The notes under the pieces are model-generated. The model had not been told where the DNA came from. It saw only the letters and a program-made list of their open reading frames with translations, and did not search any database. A program made the translations under genes and the position numbers. Of a stretch of DNA of 64,000 bases, positions 38,501 through 50,920 are shown piece by piece (within the stretch, counting starts at the first letter, position 1; each line of letters opens with the position of its first letter). The stretch comes from Casuarius casuarius. Lineage: Eukaryota > Chordata > Aves > Casuariiformes > Casuariidae. The DNA is taken from positions 1,349,233 through 1,413,232 of the forward strand of contig PTFA01000159.1 of NCBI GenBank assembly GCA_003342895.1, written 5' to 3'.

Positions 38501-41500
38501 CCTGAAATATACTTCTTCCAAAGTACCTAAAGACTCACTTGGCATTTAAATCATCCTTGTAAACTTTCCATTTTATTTAATAAATTATCAATAGATCTAC
38601 TGACCTGGCTTATCGATAAGATTGGTAATAGTGAATTAATCTCTTGATATTTCATTTGCCTCTCAAAGTATGTTACTCATGCCATGCAAAAATGAGCTAA
38701 CTTAGTCTCGTTCATAAAGAAGGTTTCTTATTCCAGCAGTGGAAATTGAAAGATTTCAATTTTATACAACGTTTGCCCCTGTTATTTTATATGAAGCCCA
38801 TTATTATTATTGCTGCATTATATGTTCTTCTCTATATCACAAAGTCTCTGTCAGTGGTGATGGTTCTTCATATTTCTACTGAGAAACAAAGCTTTGAGAA
38901 GCACAGAACAATATTTTATATAAAAATGCAAATTTTTACAAATGAACGAATATTAGGGGTTGAATTTCTCAAATAAACATGCATAAGTTTATTGTAATGA
39001 CCTTGCCAGTGGGCTGTGAGCTCTTCATGCAGAAATAACATCCTGTTCCAAATACCAAATTCCAAATACTGTCACCAGTAAATATATCTTCATAATGTGA
39101 CCTGATGGAATAGTCAATGGCAAATCCAGCTGTCGTCTTCCTAATACAGGCATTGAGAAAGTGGACTCTCTGCAGAGGGAAAAATACAGGACCTAAAGCT
39201 GAGAGCTGTTCTTTGAGACATCCTGTGTAGCAAATATGTATGGGCAGGTTAACAATAATCAAGAAGATTAGACAATGTGGTCTAATGCAAATTCTTTCAT
39301 CCTCTTTCTCTGCAGCTTGTTGCATATTGCTTCTAAATAGCTACACTGTCTATCAGGCTGTGTAGATAATTTTGACAGTGCTAAGCGTTTAGAAATTGTA
39401 TCCAGATTTCCAAAATTGTGAGATGGAAAAAAATAATTTATTGCAGTACTTCCAGATTGTATAAAAATTTTAAAAGATACTGTGGTGTTTGTGATGAACT
39501 CTGTGCAGTCAACAGCATCGCAGTAGTCTTTCAGGTCACTCCATGATGAGAGAAGATTTTTGCTTTCTTCTGCTTCTTCTCTCCTACTCTACTCCCTCTC
39601 TCTCACACATACATTTATCTATATTTGCCTATGTACCTACAGCTGTTTGGCGTGCAGATTATTAACATAGTTCATTGTGGACATTCTTTCAAATCCTTCT
39701 GGAATGCTAAGTAAAAATTATATTAAGGCTAAGACAAGAAACATGTATGCTCTTGAAACGCATTAAAAAAATGTAGATATCTAAAACATATCCTATTGAC
39801 AAAGTTCTGAACTTTTGAAGATACTTTTATTAGCTACTGGGAATTTTAAGTAGGTCATAATCTCAACAGAGAAAAAATGATAGTTTTGTCTCTGGTTGCA
39901 TTTGTGGATGCTACACTATTCATGCCTCTCTGAGACATATTCTTTGAACCTGCTCCTAGCATCCTCCTGACAATCATGTCCTAAACTTGTTTTCAGAATG
40001 TGTTGCCATGAGTATAGTATAGCTATCTTAACAAATCTTGGAATTACGACCGAGCAATCCTTGTTGCAAAAGAACCAATTCATTTAATGTCCTTCAGAGT
40101 CTGAAGGTGATTGTCTGGATTGAGAGGTTGATAATATAACATAAAATGTTTCCCCTCTGCAAATCTGCATTCAAAATGAGAAGATTTTTTTAACCTCTGC
40201 TGGCTTCTCAGTGGCTTTATGTGGCAAATCTTGCATGAGGTGCTAGCTAGGGGATGAGTTTTGCAGATGCTGCTAATCTCTGATGTCCAACCTACCCGTT
40301 GGAAAGAGGAATCCCTTGTTGTGTACATTTTGAAAACAAGCTCTGCTAACAAAGTATGTTGGCTATTGAAACAGAGATTGAGTAAGTGATTATAGAAGAA
40401 TGTCACTAGGAAGGGAAATCTGAATACGCTGTAGCATGAAAATCCCTGCTTCATTAGATTTTGTCTATTTTTCAGGTGTATACAATGTACAAAAGTGGTG
40501 AGAACAGGAGAGAAATGAAGGACATTTGATATGCCTGAATGCCTCACCTCTCCACCACAACCATCCCCCTCAGATACAAAGTAATTGGCATGGCATCAAT
40601 TCTGTGGGAGATGGATTACCGTGCACATTTATATGGCAATTAGATTTTATTATTTACCATTTAACATGCATCACCAACTTGCCTCACAGTCCATTGGACA
40701 AGCAGACTGCTTTGGTTTTAAATCTGTTTAATCTTTTTCAACGCTAGTGCCTTCCATTTATTCTTCTGAACAAAAAGTAAAGAGAAATGCAGTGACTGGG
40801 GATCTGAGAATTGTTATTGGTGAGAAAAATTTGTAAGGTTTTGATTTTTTCTTGTTTGAGAATACATGTAGTTTGAGAACTTAATTTATACTTTCTGGGG
40901 AAGTGGTGGATTTTAATCTGATCCGTTTTAGGAGAAGTTTGGGGGAATGCTTAGATGTAATGACTTACCTTTACGGTTTCTACTTTTGTCTACTGAAAAC
41001 TCAGCTGTTAAGGACATTTCCCCCTGCCCCCAGTTCTGTCAAAGCTTTACTTGCCTCTCTTTTAAATCTAATTTTAAAAAATCGTACTTGCTTGTGAAAC
41101 ATAAGTATGAAGCATGTTATCCATTGAGCAGGTTTGGACAGGGCCCAAAAATGTAATAAGAATGAAAGCTGAGATACCAGCAGAAGGCAAAGTGCAGAAG
41201 TGAAGACCACATCAGGCAAAGCTAAGGTATATAGCAGCACAAGGCATAGCAATAGGATGAGAAGAATAGTTTCTAGACAGAAGCACGGTTGTACCAGGTG
41301 TGTAAAATCTGCAATGCAGCAGTCATGAGTAGCGTGATATGATCAGGAGACTTGGAGAAAGGTAGAGCAGCAGATCTATCTCCAGGGTGGACTGCCATAG
41401 AAATCTGTGGCAAGAGAGTCTGCAGGGTGCTCTTTCTTGGTCTGCCCATCAATGAGTTATCTCTAGTGCTTTCTTTATCTTCACTGCCTTCTTATCTGTC

Positions 41501-43562
41501 AGTGTGGGTGAGGGTCCAGTACCACAATTAAAAAGAATAAGCAATATCACCCAAAGAAGTAAATATCATCAAAATTGACAAATCTCTTGATAAATAGCTA
41601 AAATATGTCGTATGTGCCATTAAGGATGACTAAAGAAAACTCACAGTGCCAACAAGATTGCTTTTTTTCCAAATGAAGTTTTCAGGCAAGATAGGGAAGG
41701 CACTGTGGAGTTGGGCAGAAAAAAATCAGTTTCTATATTGCTTTCCCAAAGAGTGACTTGCTAACCCAGAGGAGACTGGTATTTTCATTTCTCTCCCTTG
41801 CTTTAAATATGATTTCTTTGCCTTGCTTGGTTAGCAGTACAGTCAGCATGGAAGAGGTATGGCAGCACCTGTCACATCATACAACAGGACAAGTGAACTT
41901 GCTGGCATTTCTCTTCCTTGCTTCTTAAGTTAAAGGCAGTCTAGAACTGATGGTATTTGTCCTTCCAACAGGGAAAATATTTGAGAAACCTACTTTTCTT
42001 CAAAAAACATCTCATCAGAAACAAAAGACTTCAACCACAAAATGATATTGAAGCTACAGAATGGATTTTTTTGAAGCGAACAAGTGGGCCTAAAATCCCA
42101 AGGTCTTCTCCCAAGTGCCTTGCAAGTGGTAGACAAAATTGAATCATGCTTGGTTCTAGCACCAAACAGGCTTGTGAATGTGCAGCAAGCGCATACTCCC
42201 TACTGTAAAGGGAGATTTGAGAAGCCATATGCTGGAGCGTATGTGCTGCAGAAGCTGTGTAGAAGCATACTTCAAATCTTTGTCAACTGTCCTTAGATGT
42301 ATTACTTGGGTTTTGACCACAGCAGGCTTTTTGACTTAAGCAGAAAAGAACAATTATATTTCATCAACATTTTTTTAAGTATCAGAGACTGGATTTTTTG
42401 ATATGGAACAAGAAATAAAGCTTTTTTGTCATGAACAATGAAAGTGGGAGGGAGAGACTTGAGAATTGCTGCTCATCTGCTATTTAGAATATGCATTTAC
42501 AAAGCTTGAGTTCCAAATGTTTGTCCTCCTCGTTCAGAGGAGAGTTGTTGAATCTGGCTGTCCAGCATTCCTCTGACTCCCCTAGTGCCCTAAGCCCTTA
42601 GCTATTTTAAAGTGGGCAATGGTCCTTTCCTTGTTCTGGTCAAGAGATTCTGTTTTGAATGCAAGAACTCTTCCTAATTCAATTAGGAATTTTTGGGCAG
42701 TCATATGTTTCATGGAAATCTTTTCAAGAAGGTTTCATAGCAGTGCTGCTTGCAGCTAACCATACAAAAGTTAATCTGCTCTGGCTGTAGAAGCAATTTC
42801 CTCTCCCTTCTGTTTTTATACACAGTCCCTTTTGCAAAGTGTTGAAACCCTGCATTTGAAAGCAAAGTACTTTACTGCTCTGCTGTGCCTATTATACAAA
42901 GTAAATGCATGTTAGACGGAGGAGAAGGTCATTAAGGGCAAGTAGGCTCCTCCATCTCATTGAATGACAAAGGCAGCCATGTGCCTACCTGACATTTGCA
43001 TTTGTTACAATATCCCTGGATTCAAGATAGGGACGTTATCTCTGTATTGTGTTTAAGTCAGTGCATATTCAGGCTGTGTGAGGCTGATTTATTTTTACCT
43101 TTCCGTTGCCTCAAATATAACGTGAGTTGAGATTCTGTGAGACTTATGTTGAGTTCTACCAGGTATGTAACTGAGCAATTATTAAGGCACTACAAAATTA
43201 TTTCTGTTGATCTAGTAACAGCAAATAATCTGCTTTATGAAGGACTTGGAAGGAAGTGAGCATTCTTTTTTCTTTTGAGATTAGACTTTCTCTGTGGTAT
43301 TTCTCAGTCTTTGCAGTCTTCATTCCTCTTTGCCTGCCTGAGGGAAGGAGCTGTTATATGCTTGATCATTTTGAAATAGCGTATTTGGAGAAAAGTGTGC
43401 CCAACACCTTGGCATCACCAGAACTAGATGTTCTTTTGTTTTTTTCTCATGTGTCATATAAAGGAATTGTGAAGATTCATGTTGTGCTCTAAGAACCCAC
43501 TGTGTAATGCCAGGGCTATCCATCTCTTTCTTGAGGAGCCACTCTAATACAGTGTAGAAACA

Positions 43563-43617
43563 TTCTTGTTTCTAGCCATAGCAGTGATTTTGCACAATGT
43601 GACATTAGAAACAAGAA
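43563..43617. repeat. 12-bp perfect inverted repeat
   Basis: TTCTTGTTTCTA (43563-43574) and TAGAAACAAGAA (43606-43617) enclose 31 nt. No target duplication is obvious. It could be a tiny MITE-like relic or a chance hairpin. Confidence 0.6.
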
Positions 43618-43926
43618 AGAGAAACTTTCTTCTGTAATGAGAGAGAAGAAATGAAGAGAAGGTCTGCAAGTACAATTGCAAACAGCAGCACAAGAGATAA
43701 AGGGAGAGAATGTCCACTTTTAGAGGGAGTGATGGATATATAGGTCCTTTTCTGCAGCACCATATAAAAACACTCCAGGGATGTCTTCTTTATAGGTTAC
43801 AAAAAAGCCAAACCACAATTCCTTCTACAGTTTTATTTCCTGCTTTTTATTTTGTTTTCTTTTAAACATGGAACCATATTTGAATGAACAATACTGTTGC
43901 ATTTCAAGAAATAAACACCCCCTATG

Positions 43927-43963
43927 TAAAAAAAACAAAAAACAAAAAAAATAAAAAACCCAA
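43927..43963. repeat. A-rich low-complexity tract
   Basis: Runs of A interrupted by single C or T over about 37 bp. Confidence 0.85.
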
Positions 43964-45111
43964 ACCACAGATTTATAGAGAGTGAAATAGCGTAACTATT
44001 CAGATTAAACTACTTGTTCCCTGAGCCCTTTTTATTCCCTCTCTACTAGTAATTTGAAGGCAGTGGTAATTATTGAATTGTACAGTTTTTGCCCACCAGT
44101 ACATATCACAAAAGAATTCTTTGTTGAGGACACAGATCAGGAAAGGAGGAAAGTGTGAGGGGTGAGGTGTCAGCCATGACAGTAATGCCAAATAACAAGT
44201 TATTTCTGCTGCTTATTCAAGAAAAAGAAATAGACAGCATCTTTGATTTTTATTTTACATTTCTTTGCTTTAGCATTCACTAAGTTCTTATTTTGAAGAA
44301 ATGCAGAAATTTGAGATAAATAAGATACACAACAAGGGATTAATCCTGCAAGTTTTTAGAGCATGTAACATCCCCTGAAGTTATTGGGAAATATATAGTA
44401 GTAAAGTCATTCTACTCTTTTAGTGGAAACAGAGCATACTTTACATTTTCTGAACCCCTACTAATACACGTTCAATATATGAGTATTTTCATTTACAACA
44501 TGTTTTGCAATGCTGTCTTGTTTGAAGTTGTGATGGACTGAATTTTATAAGAAGCCAGGTCTCCATTGTGATAACATGGAAATGAGGCATGATAAATGAT
44601 TAACTGAAACAAAAGCAGTAGCTACTCAAAATATTTTTGATGGCAGGTATGAAAAAATAACCAAGTAATTTAAAAAAAAAATTCTGATGAGTTATACCTC
44701 CAGAGCCTATCCTTTAGTAAAGGTGTATCTATCAGAGTGTATGTTTTTATATTATCAGCAGCAAATTCAAACATGATATTAAATCTGGGAAAAGTTAGCC
44801 TGTAGTCTTAAGAAATGCTTATATATACTTCTTTAAAAATTGAAGCCAAACTATGTTTTAGTCAATATGGTCATTCATAAGCTACACATTAGAGCTAGTG
44901 CAAAAGCAGAATTCGGGTTATTTTGAATATCAAAACAGTACAAATTTTATTACAGAAGATGTTGATTTTGCAGAAACTGTCTTCAATAGTATATAAAGAT
45001 CAGTTTTAAGTAAGAACAAGCAGTCCTAAAGAACAGTAAGTAAACAATAGAGTTACAGTTTATGTATAGATTCTACTTAATATATAATACTTCTCTGCAT
45101 ATGATACCTAA

Positions 45112-45139
45112 CTGAAAATATTCCAGTCAATATTTTCAG
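45112..45139. repeat. 11-bp perfect hairpin, 6-nt loop
   Basis: CTGAAAATATT (45112-45122) pairs with AATATTTTCAG (45129-45139) around CCAGTC. Confidence 0.65.
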
Positions 45140-46145
45140 GAGCATATATTCTGAATTCAGTTTCTTATACTGCTGCAGTGACCTGGCCTTCTACTAGCTA
45201 TTTACCATAACTGACGATTGATTATATTGTCTACAGCAATCGCGATATACTTGAGGGATAGATCTTAGCAATTATCAGGGAATCATTTTAAAAGTTTGCA
45301 GTTTTTAAAGGTTTTAACCAATCAAGGAATAAAAATGGTTCTGCTGGAGAATATACATGTTGAGAGATTTAAAAAGAGACTGTGCATGTGTCATAGAGAA
45401 TAGAACAAATGCAACCTTTTTAGCAAAAGTATGATTTTCATTATATTATTTTCTGGAGTTTGCCTCTTTCAAGTCTGTTGCAATCAAGTAAGAGGAATTA
45501 TCTTTATGTTCTGATCTGGCAATAACTGAAAGAACAGTACTTCAGGAAAACTTGAAGGGCTTTATTTTCTACATGTTCCACATGAGTAGAAGATGAAGAA
45601 CCTTTATTATGAGACAAGAGTTTTTGCTTTTTTTCCAGTACAGCTGGTTGAAAAATACAGAAATTTTTCTACTGTGAATGAATTATGCCCTATTTGTAGG
45701 AACATATGGATCACCATATATTAATTTATTATGTCTAGTATCTTGCTTAAAAGATTTATACAATACCCAAAAGCTCTAGAGGAGAGCAGTATCAGTTTCT
45801 CAAATTAATCATTTACATGGAATAAGGAAAGCATGAAGTTTCTTAGTATATGATGCTGTAATTGTTGCTAACATTTTCCGTTGGATGGCTTATAAGATTA
45901 ATAATACACATGTTCTTAAGCTTTTTATCTCCACTTCACTAATTCAAATGTAGTTGAGGTTTAGGACCGGTGTGCGGCAACTAAAAATTTTTCACAGTCT
46001 GTTAGACATTTGTTTGTTTCAGGCCGTTTCCTTGCAGGCATGCTGTAAACCATCACAAACAGCACTAAACTGCACTTCCTTGCAAACACGGGACTATGCA
46101 TTTGAGATGAAGCAGGCACGCTGTTTGGTCTATCCCATGGCCTAG

Positions 46146-46183
46146 GCTCCCCAGTCACCCAGAGTGGGGACATACTGGGGAGC
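46146..46183. repeat. GC-rich 10-bp inverted repeat
   Basis: GCTCCCCAGT (46146-46155) pairs perfectly with ACTGGGGAGC (46174-46183) around an 18-nt loop. The high GC content makes this the strongest stem per base among those listed. Confidence 0.65.
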
Positions 46184-47812
46184 ACAGAGTAGTGCGTAAT
46201 GTCGTATATTCAGATTGTATCTTGCAAATTTCTGGTAGCACACGTCATACACATCATCCACACATCAGTGAGGATCTAATGCGTAGGCAGGGCAAAGGTT
46301 TTGTCATTGGGTGATGCTTGTGAGTCTGACACCTTCCTTCACCAGGCTTAACGCTTCCCAGAAATTCAGATGGTTTCCACCTTCGTCCCCAAAGGAGCTT
46401 GCCTGCAAGCAGGCTCAGGGCATTCCCACCAAGCAGCAAAGATGGCTGCTTTCTCTGAGTTTAAGGATAGGAGAGCAGGGCAGTAAATTCATTCAAGATG
46501 TAGGGAACTGTGGTTTTGATCCTTTCTGTCTGTGACTAAAGGAATCTAATGCATCTCACCTGCCAGGGGAGTGACTAGTGCCTTTTAGCTAGAGCATGCT
46601 TTCCCTCTCTGCAAATGTCAGACTTTCTTCTGCAGCATGGCTTCAGCAACAGGTATGGAAAGCACTGAGTTAACCCTGTAGGCCATCACTTAAGGCCCAC
46701 TTTAGGGAAGTAAGTTATGTTGATTTGAAATGCCTTCAGGTAGAAGATCAGTGTTCTGTCTGCCAGAGACACCAGATGTGTGGGAAAAAAAGCACAGCCT
46801 GAATTATTTCAAAACAGAAAGGGTCTTCTCCTCTACATTTAAGAGAAAAGTTATAGGTGCATACATTCAAGGTAAATATCAGACCTATGAATAACTCGAA
46901 GGAAGGAAAGCACTAGTTTGCAGTCCTAAATTGCCTGGGCTTCATCAGAGAGTCACGATATATCTGTTGTCAGATGTATTTTTGACAATAAAATTCTGTT
47001 TGCTCAGTGTGCAGTTTGCCATTTTAAAGGCATCTAACTCCACCTGTTCCCACACGACTAACATAAGGTATTGAATTTTTTGGTGAAGAGTCAATCTTTT
47101 CACTGCTTACCAGTTCTGTCCCTAATTTCCTTTTTAAGTGTATCCCTAAGCCTTTATTTCTTGGCCTGCCTTTAAATCGATGATTCTGGGTATCTGGACA
47201 AATGATCTTAGTGCTGTGCTTCTTGCCTTTTCAGCCAGTGTGCTCGATCTGTAATCAGGATGATCTGGGGTCAGGATCCCAGAGTACGCTGTGACGTGCA
47301 CCACTGCCAGATGCATGACTAGGTGCAGATTCTGTTGTTGGATCCTAATCTGTGAAATAGATGCATGTTTCCTGTATATGAGGGCTGGAGCATAGGTAAA
47401 ATGGTCAGGTGCTAAAAGTAGTAGGTTATATGAATTTGAAGTATACATACCCATTTGAAAAAAAGAGAGTCCTGCTATATCTTTTTACATCATATATGCT
47501 ATTAGTATTTTCTTTCACATGTATTTTGAATTAAATAATTAGGCAGTGCCTCTGGCATATTCCAGGCAGTGTAACACAAAATTGGTATCAGAGTGGAACT
47601 CCAGCAGCATTCAGACAATCATTTAATCAGGAGTTCTGCTAGCCAACACCTACAAACCCTTCTGTTTCTTCCTCATTACAAAAAGCATGTGCTTCGTCCT
47701 TTTGTGCAAACTTGTCTAATAGGTGGCTTTTGCAGTATCCAGAAAATCACTGAATTAAATTATCTTGGACTAAGGTAGGACTCAGGTCGTAGAACTTCTG
47801 GAAGCTTTCTCA

Positions 47813-47848
47813 TGTCTCAGAGACCCATTGAAGAAGGTCTCTGAGATA
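47813..47848 (+). repeat. 13-bp hairpin upstream of LNS5 exon acceptor
   Basis: TGTCTCAGAGACC (47813-47825) pairs with GGTCTCTGAGATA (47836-47848) with a single G-U pair, around a 10-nt loop. It lies 93 nt before the exon at 47942, where RNA structure can influence branch-point or acceptor use. Confidence 0.65.
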
Positions 47849-47941
47849 CCTGTCCTGCAGGATGCAAAGACCAAAAGATCAAACAGGTCAAAGATCCTAC
47901 AGCTCTCTTTTCTGTGGCTAATATTTATTTCTGCTTAACAG

Positions 47942-48115
47942 GTGATTTGTATATTGGAGGAGTGGCCAAAGAAATGTATAAATCCTTGCCAAAACTGGTG
48001 CACGCAAAGGAAGGATTTCAAGGCTGTCTTGCATCAGTTGACTTGAATGGACGGCTCCCCGATCTAATCTCAGATGCTCTCTTCTGCAATGGGCAAATAG
48101 AAAGAGGATGTGAAG
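47942..48115 (+). CDS. NRXN1: Neurexin-1 exon: end of LNS5 domain
   Basis: A 174-nt exon, phase 1-1, with 57 full codons ([20 protein letters not shown] to [10 protein letters not shown]). It completes LNS5; cysteines at exon residues 28, 48 and 56 belong to the domain's disulfide region, and [19 protein letters not shown] is the usual last-strand motif. [13 protein letters not shown] is neurexin-1 (neurexin-3 has [13 protein letters not shown] as I recall). The acceptor is TGCTTAACAG; the donor GTATTA at 48116 lacks the +5 G and is weak. This exon can splice either to the SS6 microexon at 52669 or directly to the EGF-C exon at 53653. Thr to Met (KEMYKSLP) is a difference from the mammalian form as remembered. 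Unspliced read-through adds about 41 residues, including a hydrophobic stretch, up to a stop at 48238-48240. Confidence 0.98.
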
Positions 48116-48442
48116 GTATTAAATATACAGATATTCTTATATCTCACTGTGCAAATGTTGTGCTAATCCTGCTGAGTCTTGTTCATATGTGCACTGCATA
48201 CGATGAGAGTCTCTTACCTGCTTTAATTGATCTGAGCTGACCCTTGTAAAAGGACTGCAAATGCATTGGTACTGTGGAGATAAATATGTATCTACCCTAC
48301 AGCATACAGATTAATCTGAGAACAAGACTGGCAAGATATTTTGCATTTATTTTGTTTACTTCTGGCATATTTTAATTAATGATAGAAACAATAACAATTA
48401 TCTTCAATAGAGTCCTTTATATCTTCATAACACTTAGACATC

Positions 48443-48474
48443 AGCTAATGCTGAGGCATTAGCTAATTAATGCC
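48443..48474 (+). repeat. Two mutually exclusive hairpins
   Basis: AGCTAATGC (48443-48451) pairs with GCATTAGCT (48456-48464) around TGAG. Alternatively GGCATTA (48455-48461) pairs with TAATGCC (48468-48474). The two stems share bases, so only one can form at a time. Confidence 0.55.
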
Positions 48475-50716
48475 ATTTTTAAAGCAGACATTTTGAGTTT
48501 ATGAATTCTAGGCAAATTTATGATACTATTTAAGATCAATTTTCCCTCCAAATCTTTTCTGTATTTTGTGTTCACCCCTGAGATTTATACTGTCACAAGC
48601 CTTCCTATCTGAAATCAGTAACAGCCAAAATGTGTTTTATCTCACATTGTATATGTCTTTATTGGCTCAACTGGAATATCATGGGATGTAAATGAGGTCA
48701 GAATTAGAAGAGGTGTATTTGGTGTATTTGTAATTCAGGGGTGTCGATCTAGCTGTTTTTCCTATTGTAATTTAATCCCAGATTATTTTTACTTTGATTT
48801 ATTGGATAGTTTAAATCAGTTCTCTGTCCCTGTTTATATATTTTATTCACACCATTCTGAATTTTGTGGCTCTGTTAAATTTTATGTTTTCCCCCTCCCT
48901 CAAGTGCCATTCTCCTCTGGACAGAAAATGTATTAATAACGTTGTAGAATCTCATGTTTGAGTCTTGGTGATTTTGACATCAAGTGTGCTAAGTTTACAG
49001 ATAGACATTAAAAAAAATCCAAGCAGAGCTGGTTTTTTTTTTCCCTCATATTTCACCAGATAAAACTTTCTGGCAGATAAATTTTGTCTTTTCTTTTACT
49101 CTGCCTGCAGTAAGTTTGTGCAGATAGAATTTACTCATTCTTTGCCTAGAATATGATTAACAGATTAAATTCTGTTGCTGAAATGTACAAATACACAAAA
49201 CCCACAACTTACTCTTAGCTTTAGTGTCTATGTGTTACTATCGGGAACAGAAAACTACATTTAAATTGGGTGTCATCAAGTTTAGAAAATTCGATTCTGC
49301 GTTCTGCATGATGTTAGCAAGTTACATGTCTACACCGTCCCTTTGCAGAGTGAATGTACACTTTAATTCCATTATGCATTTCATAGCTTCTTTTGAAATT
49401 ATGTAATTTTCTAAATGAATTTTATGTAGTTCAAAGAAATATTGCCATAGGCTTAGAATCCAAGTTCACCTTGTAAACCAGTGGCACAACTCACCTATCA
49501 GTGAATTTAATAAAACTACCAACAATTTAATAATGGTGCTACAAATGTCCCCTTTGGTGGAGAGTCAGCTTTTTCCAACACCAAAATCATCTAACACAAA
49601 CCTGATAAGCCAGATGTACTGTCTGGCCTCATCAAAAGTCTTGCCAACAGAAAGGCACCTTTGACAACATGGACTGAAATATCCCCTTCCAACTCTTTTG
49701 CTTAACCCTTACTGTCTAATTTCCACCTCACTTGCAATGGCTTGCCTACTTCATGGCTCTCCCTGACACATTTTTTGGTCTGTTGTATGCAGAGCATGGA
49801 TCAGAGCTAGAAAAAAGGCTCTGACACCCAAAATATGATTTAGGTCATTTGCAAATTAAGCTGCCTTCTAGGAATCTCTTATATGCCTCAAGCTGCCCGC
49901 AGCTCTGCTGCTGTGTGTGCACAGGACGGTCCCCATCCTTTAAGAGGGAGCAGTTTCTTATCTATCTCATGCTTAATCCTGCTGAGGTGTGTGCTGTGCT
50001 ACATCCCCTCAGGTGTCTACCCCCAAGAGCAGCAGAAGTAATTGCAAACCCAGAAATATTAGTCACAGCTGCCCTCAGTTACCGGTGGGTAGGTGTCTTT
50101 TGTTAATATACCAGCCTGTGCTAGAGTCTTTCCCAGAGACGTGAGACCCTTGGGTCTGGCGTTCTTCCGGTTCTTTGAGGATTGAATTCCCCACCTTTCA
50201 GGTGTAACCAAGCTGGGGTGAAAACTCTTTTCCATCAAAGTGAAGCCATGCTATACTATTAATTATTTCCTCTGTTAGGACTTGCTTCTTAAAACATTAA
50301 TATTTGTCAATAACTTTACTCATAAATGCATGCTAAAAATTCTTTGTTTGGAACATTTGTTGCATACCCACACACGGGATTGGGGTGGCAACTTCTAAGG
50401 TTTACATTTAGAAGTCTCAGCCACAGGCAGATATCTGTGTTCTGTATCATTCTGCATAAAATTTACACTTGGCCGAATCCACCTTTTTGACAAATTTTCA
50501 ATGGATAGAACAGATAGAAACTAACAGCTAAAACTATAAATATGCTAACTAGCTCTTTGAATTGTTAACAGCCAACCCCAGAGCTAAATGGTAAGTCATC
50601 CCTGTTTTTCCTTAGTCAAAGCCATTGTAATTTCTCCATATGCCTTAAATAAAACAAAGTTATAGAGATGACAGAATTATAGAAAATTGTTCTAATATAT
50701 TAGGAAAATAGTAAAA

Positions 50717-50750
50717 TGCATGCACATACATATATATGTAATATATATAC
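50717..50750. repeat. TA/CATA-rich repeat
   Basis: Short CATACATATATATG-type low-complexity stretch. Confidence 0.8.
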
Positions 50751-50875
50751 AAAACATGAACTATATAAAAAGTTTCAAAGTATTTCTTAATGTACATCAA
50801 GATTACTGGTGATGAAATGGAACTTATGTTTGTCATATGTAGTAAATATTGTACATGCTACCTAATAAAATGCTT

Positions 50876-50920
50876 TTTGTGTAATATGTGTATAGCATAT
50901 AAGTCCTCACATTACACAAA
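50876..50920. repeat. 10-bp perfect inverted repeat
   Basis: TTTGTGTAAT (50876-50885) pairs with ATTACACAAA (50911-50920); a further three pairs are possible with a 2-nt bulge. Confidence 0.55.

Larger units (their letters stand above)
33660..47941 (+). other. NRXN1: NRXN1 intron (14.3 kb)
   Basis: A 14,282-bp intron with no recognisable coding exon. It contains a CATA microsatellite (34381-34420), a CTCF-like site (35468-35484) next to a 20-bp palindrome (35495-35514), an A-rich tract (43927-43963), and perfect inverted repeats at 43563-43617, 45112-45139, 46146-46183 and 47813-47848. The minus-strand 155-codon open frame at 40080-40547 has no domain that I recognise. Other stretches are plain AT-rich intron. 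Confidence 0.85.

Noticed and set aside
38609..38620. 12-bp palindrome CTTATCGATAAG resembling an insect DRE site
   Set aside because: The factor is not known to act through this site in birds, and a 12-bp palindrome is expected by chance several times in such a window.
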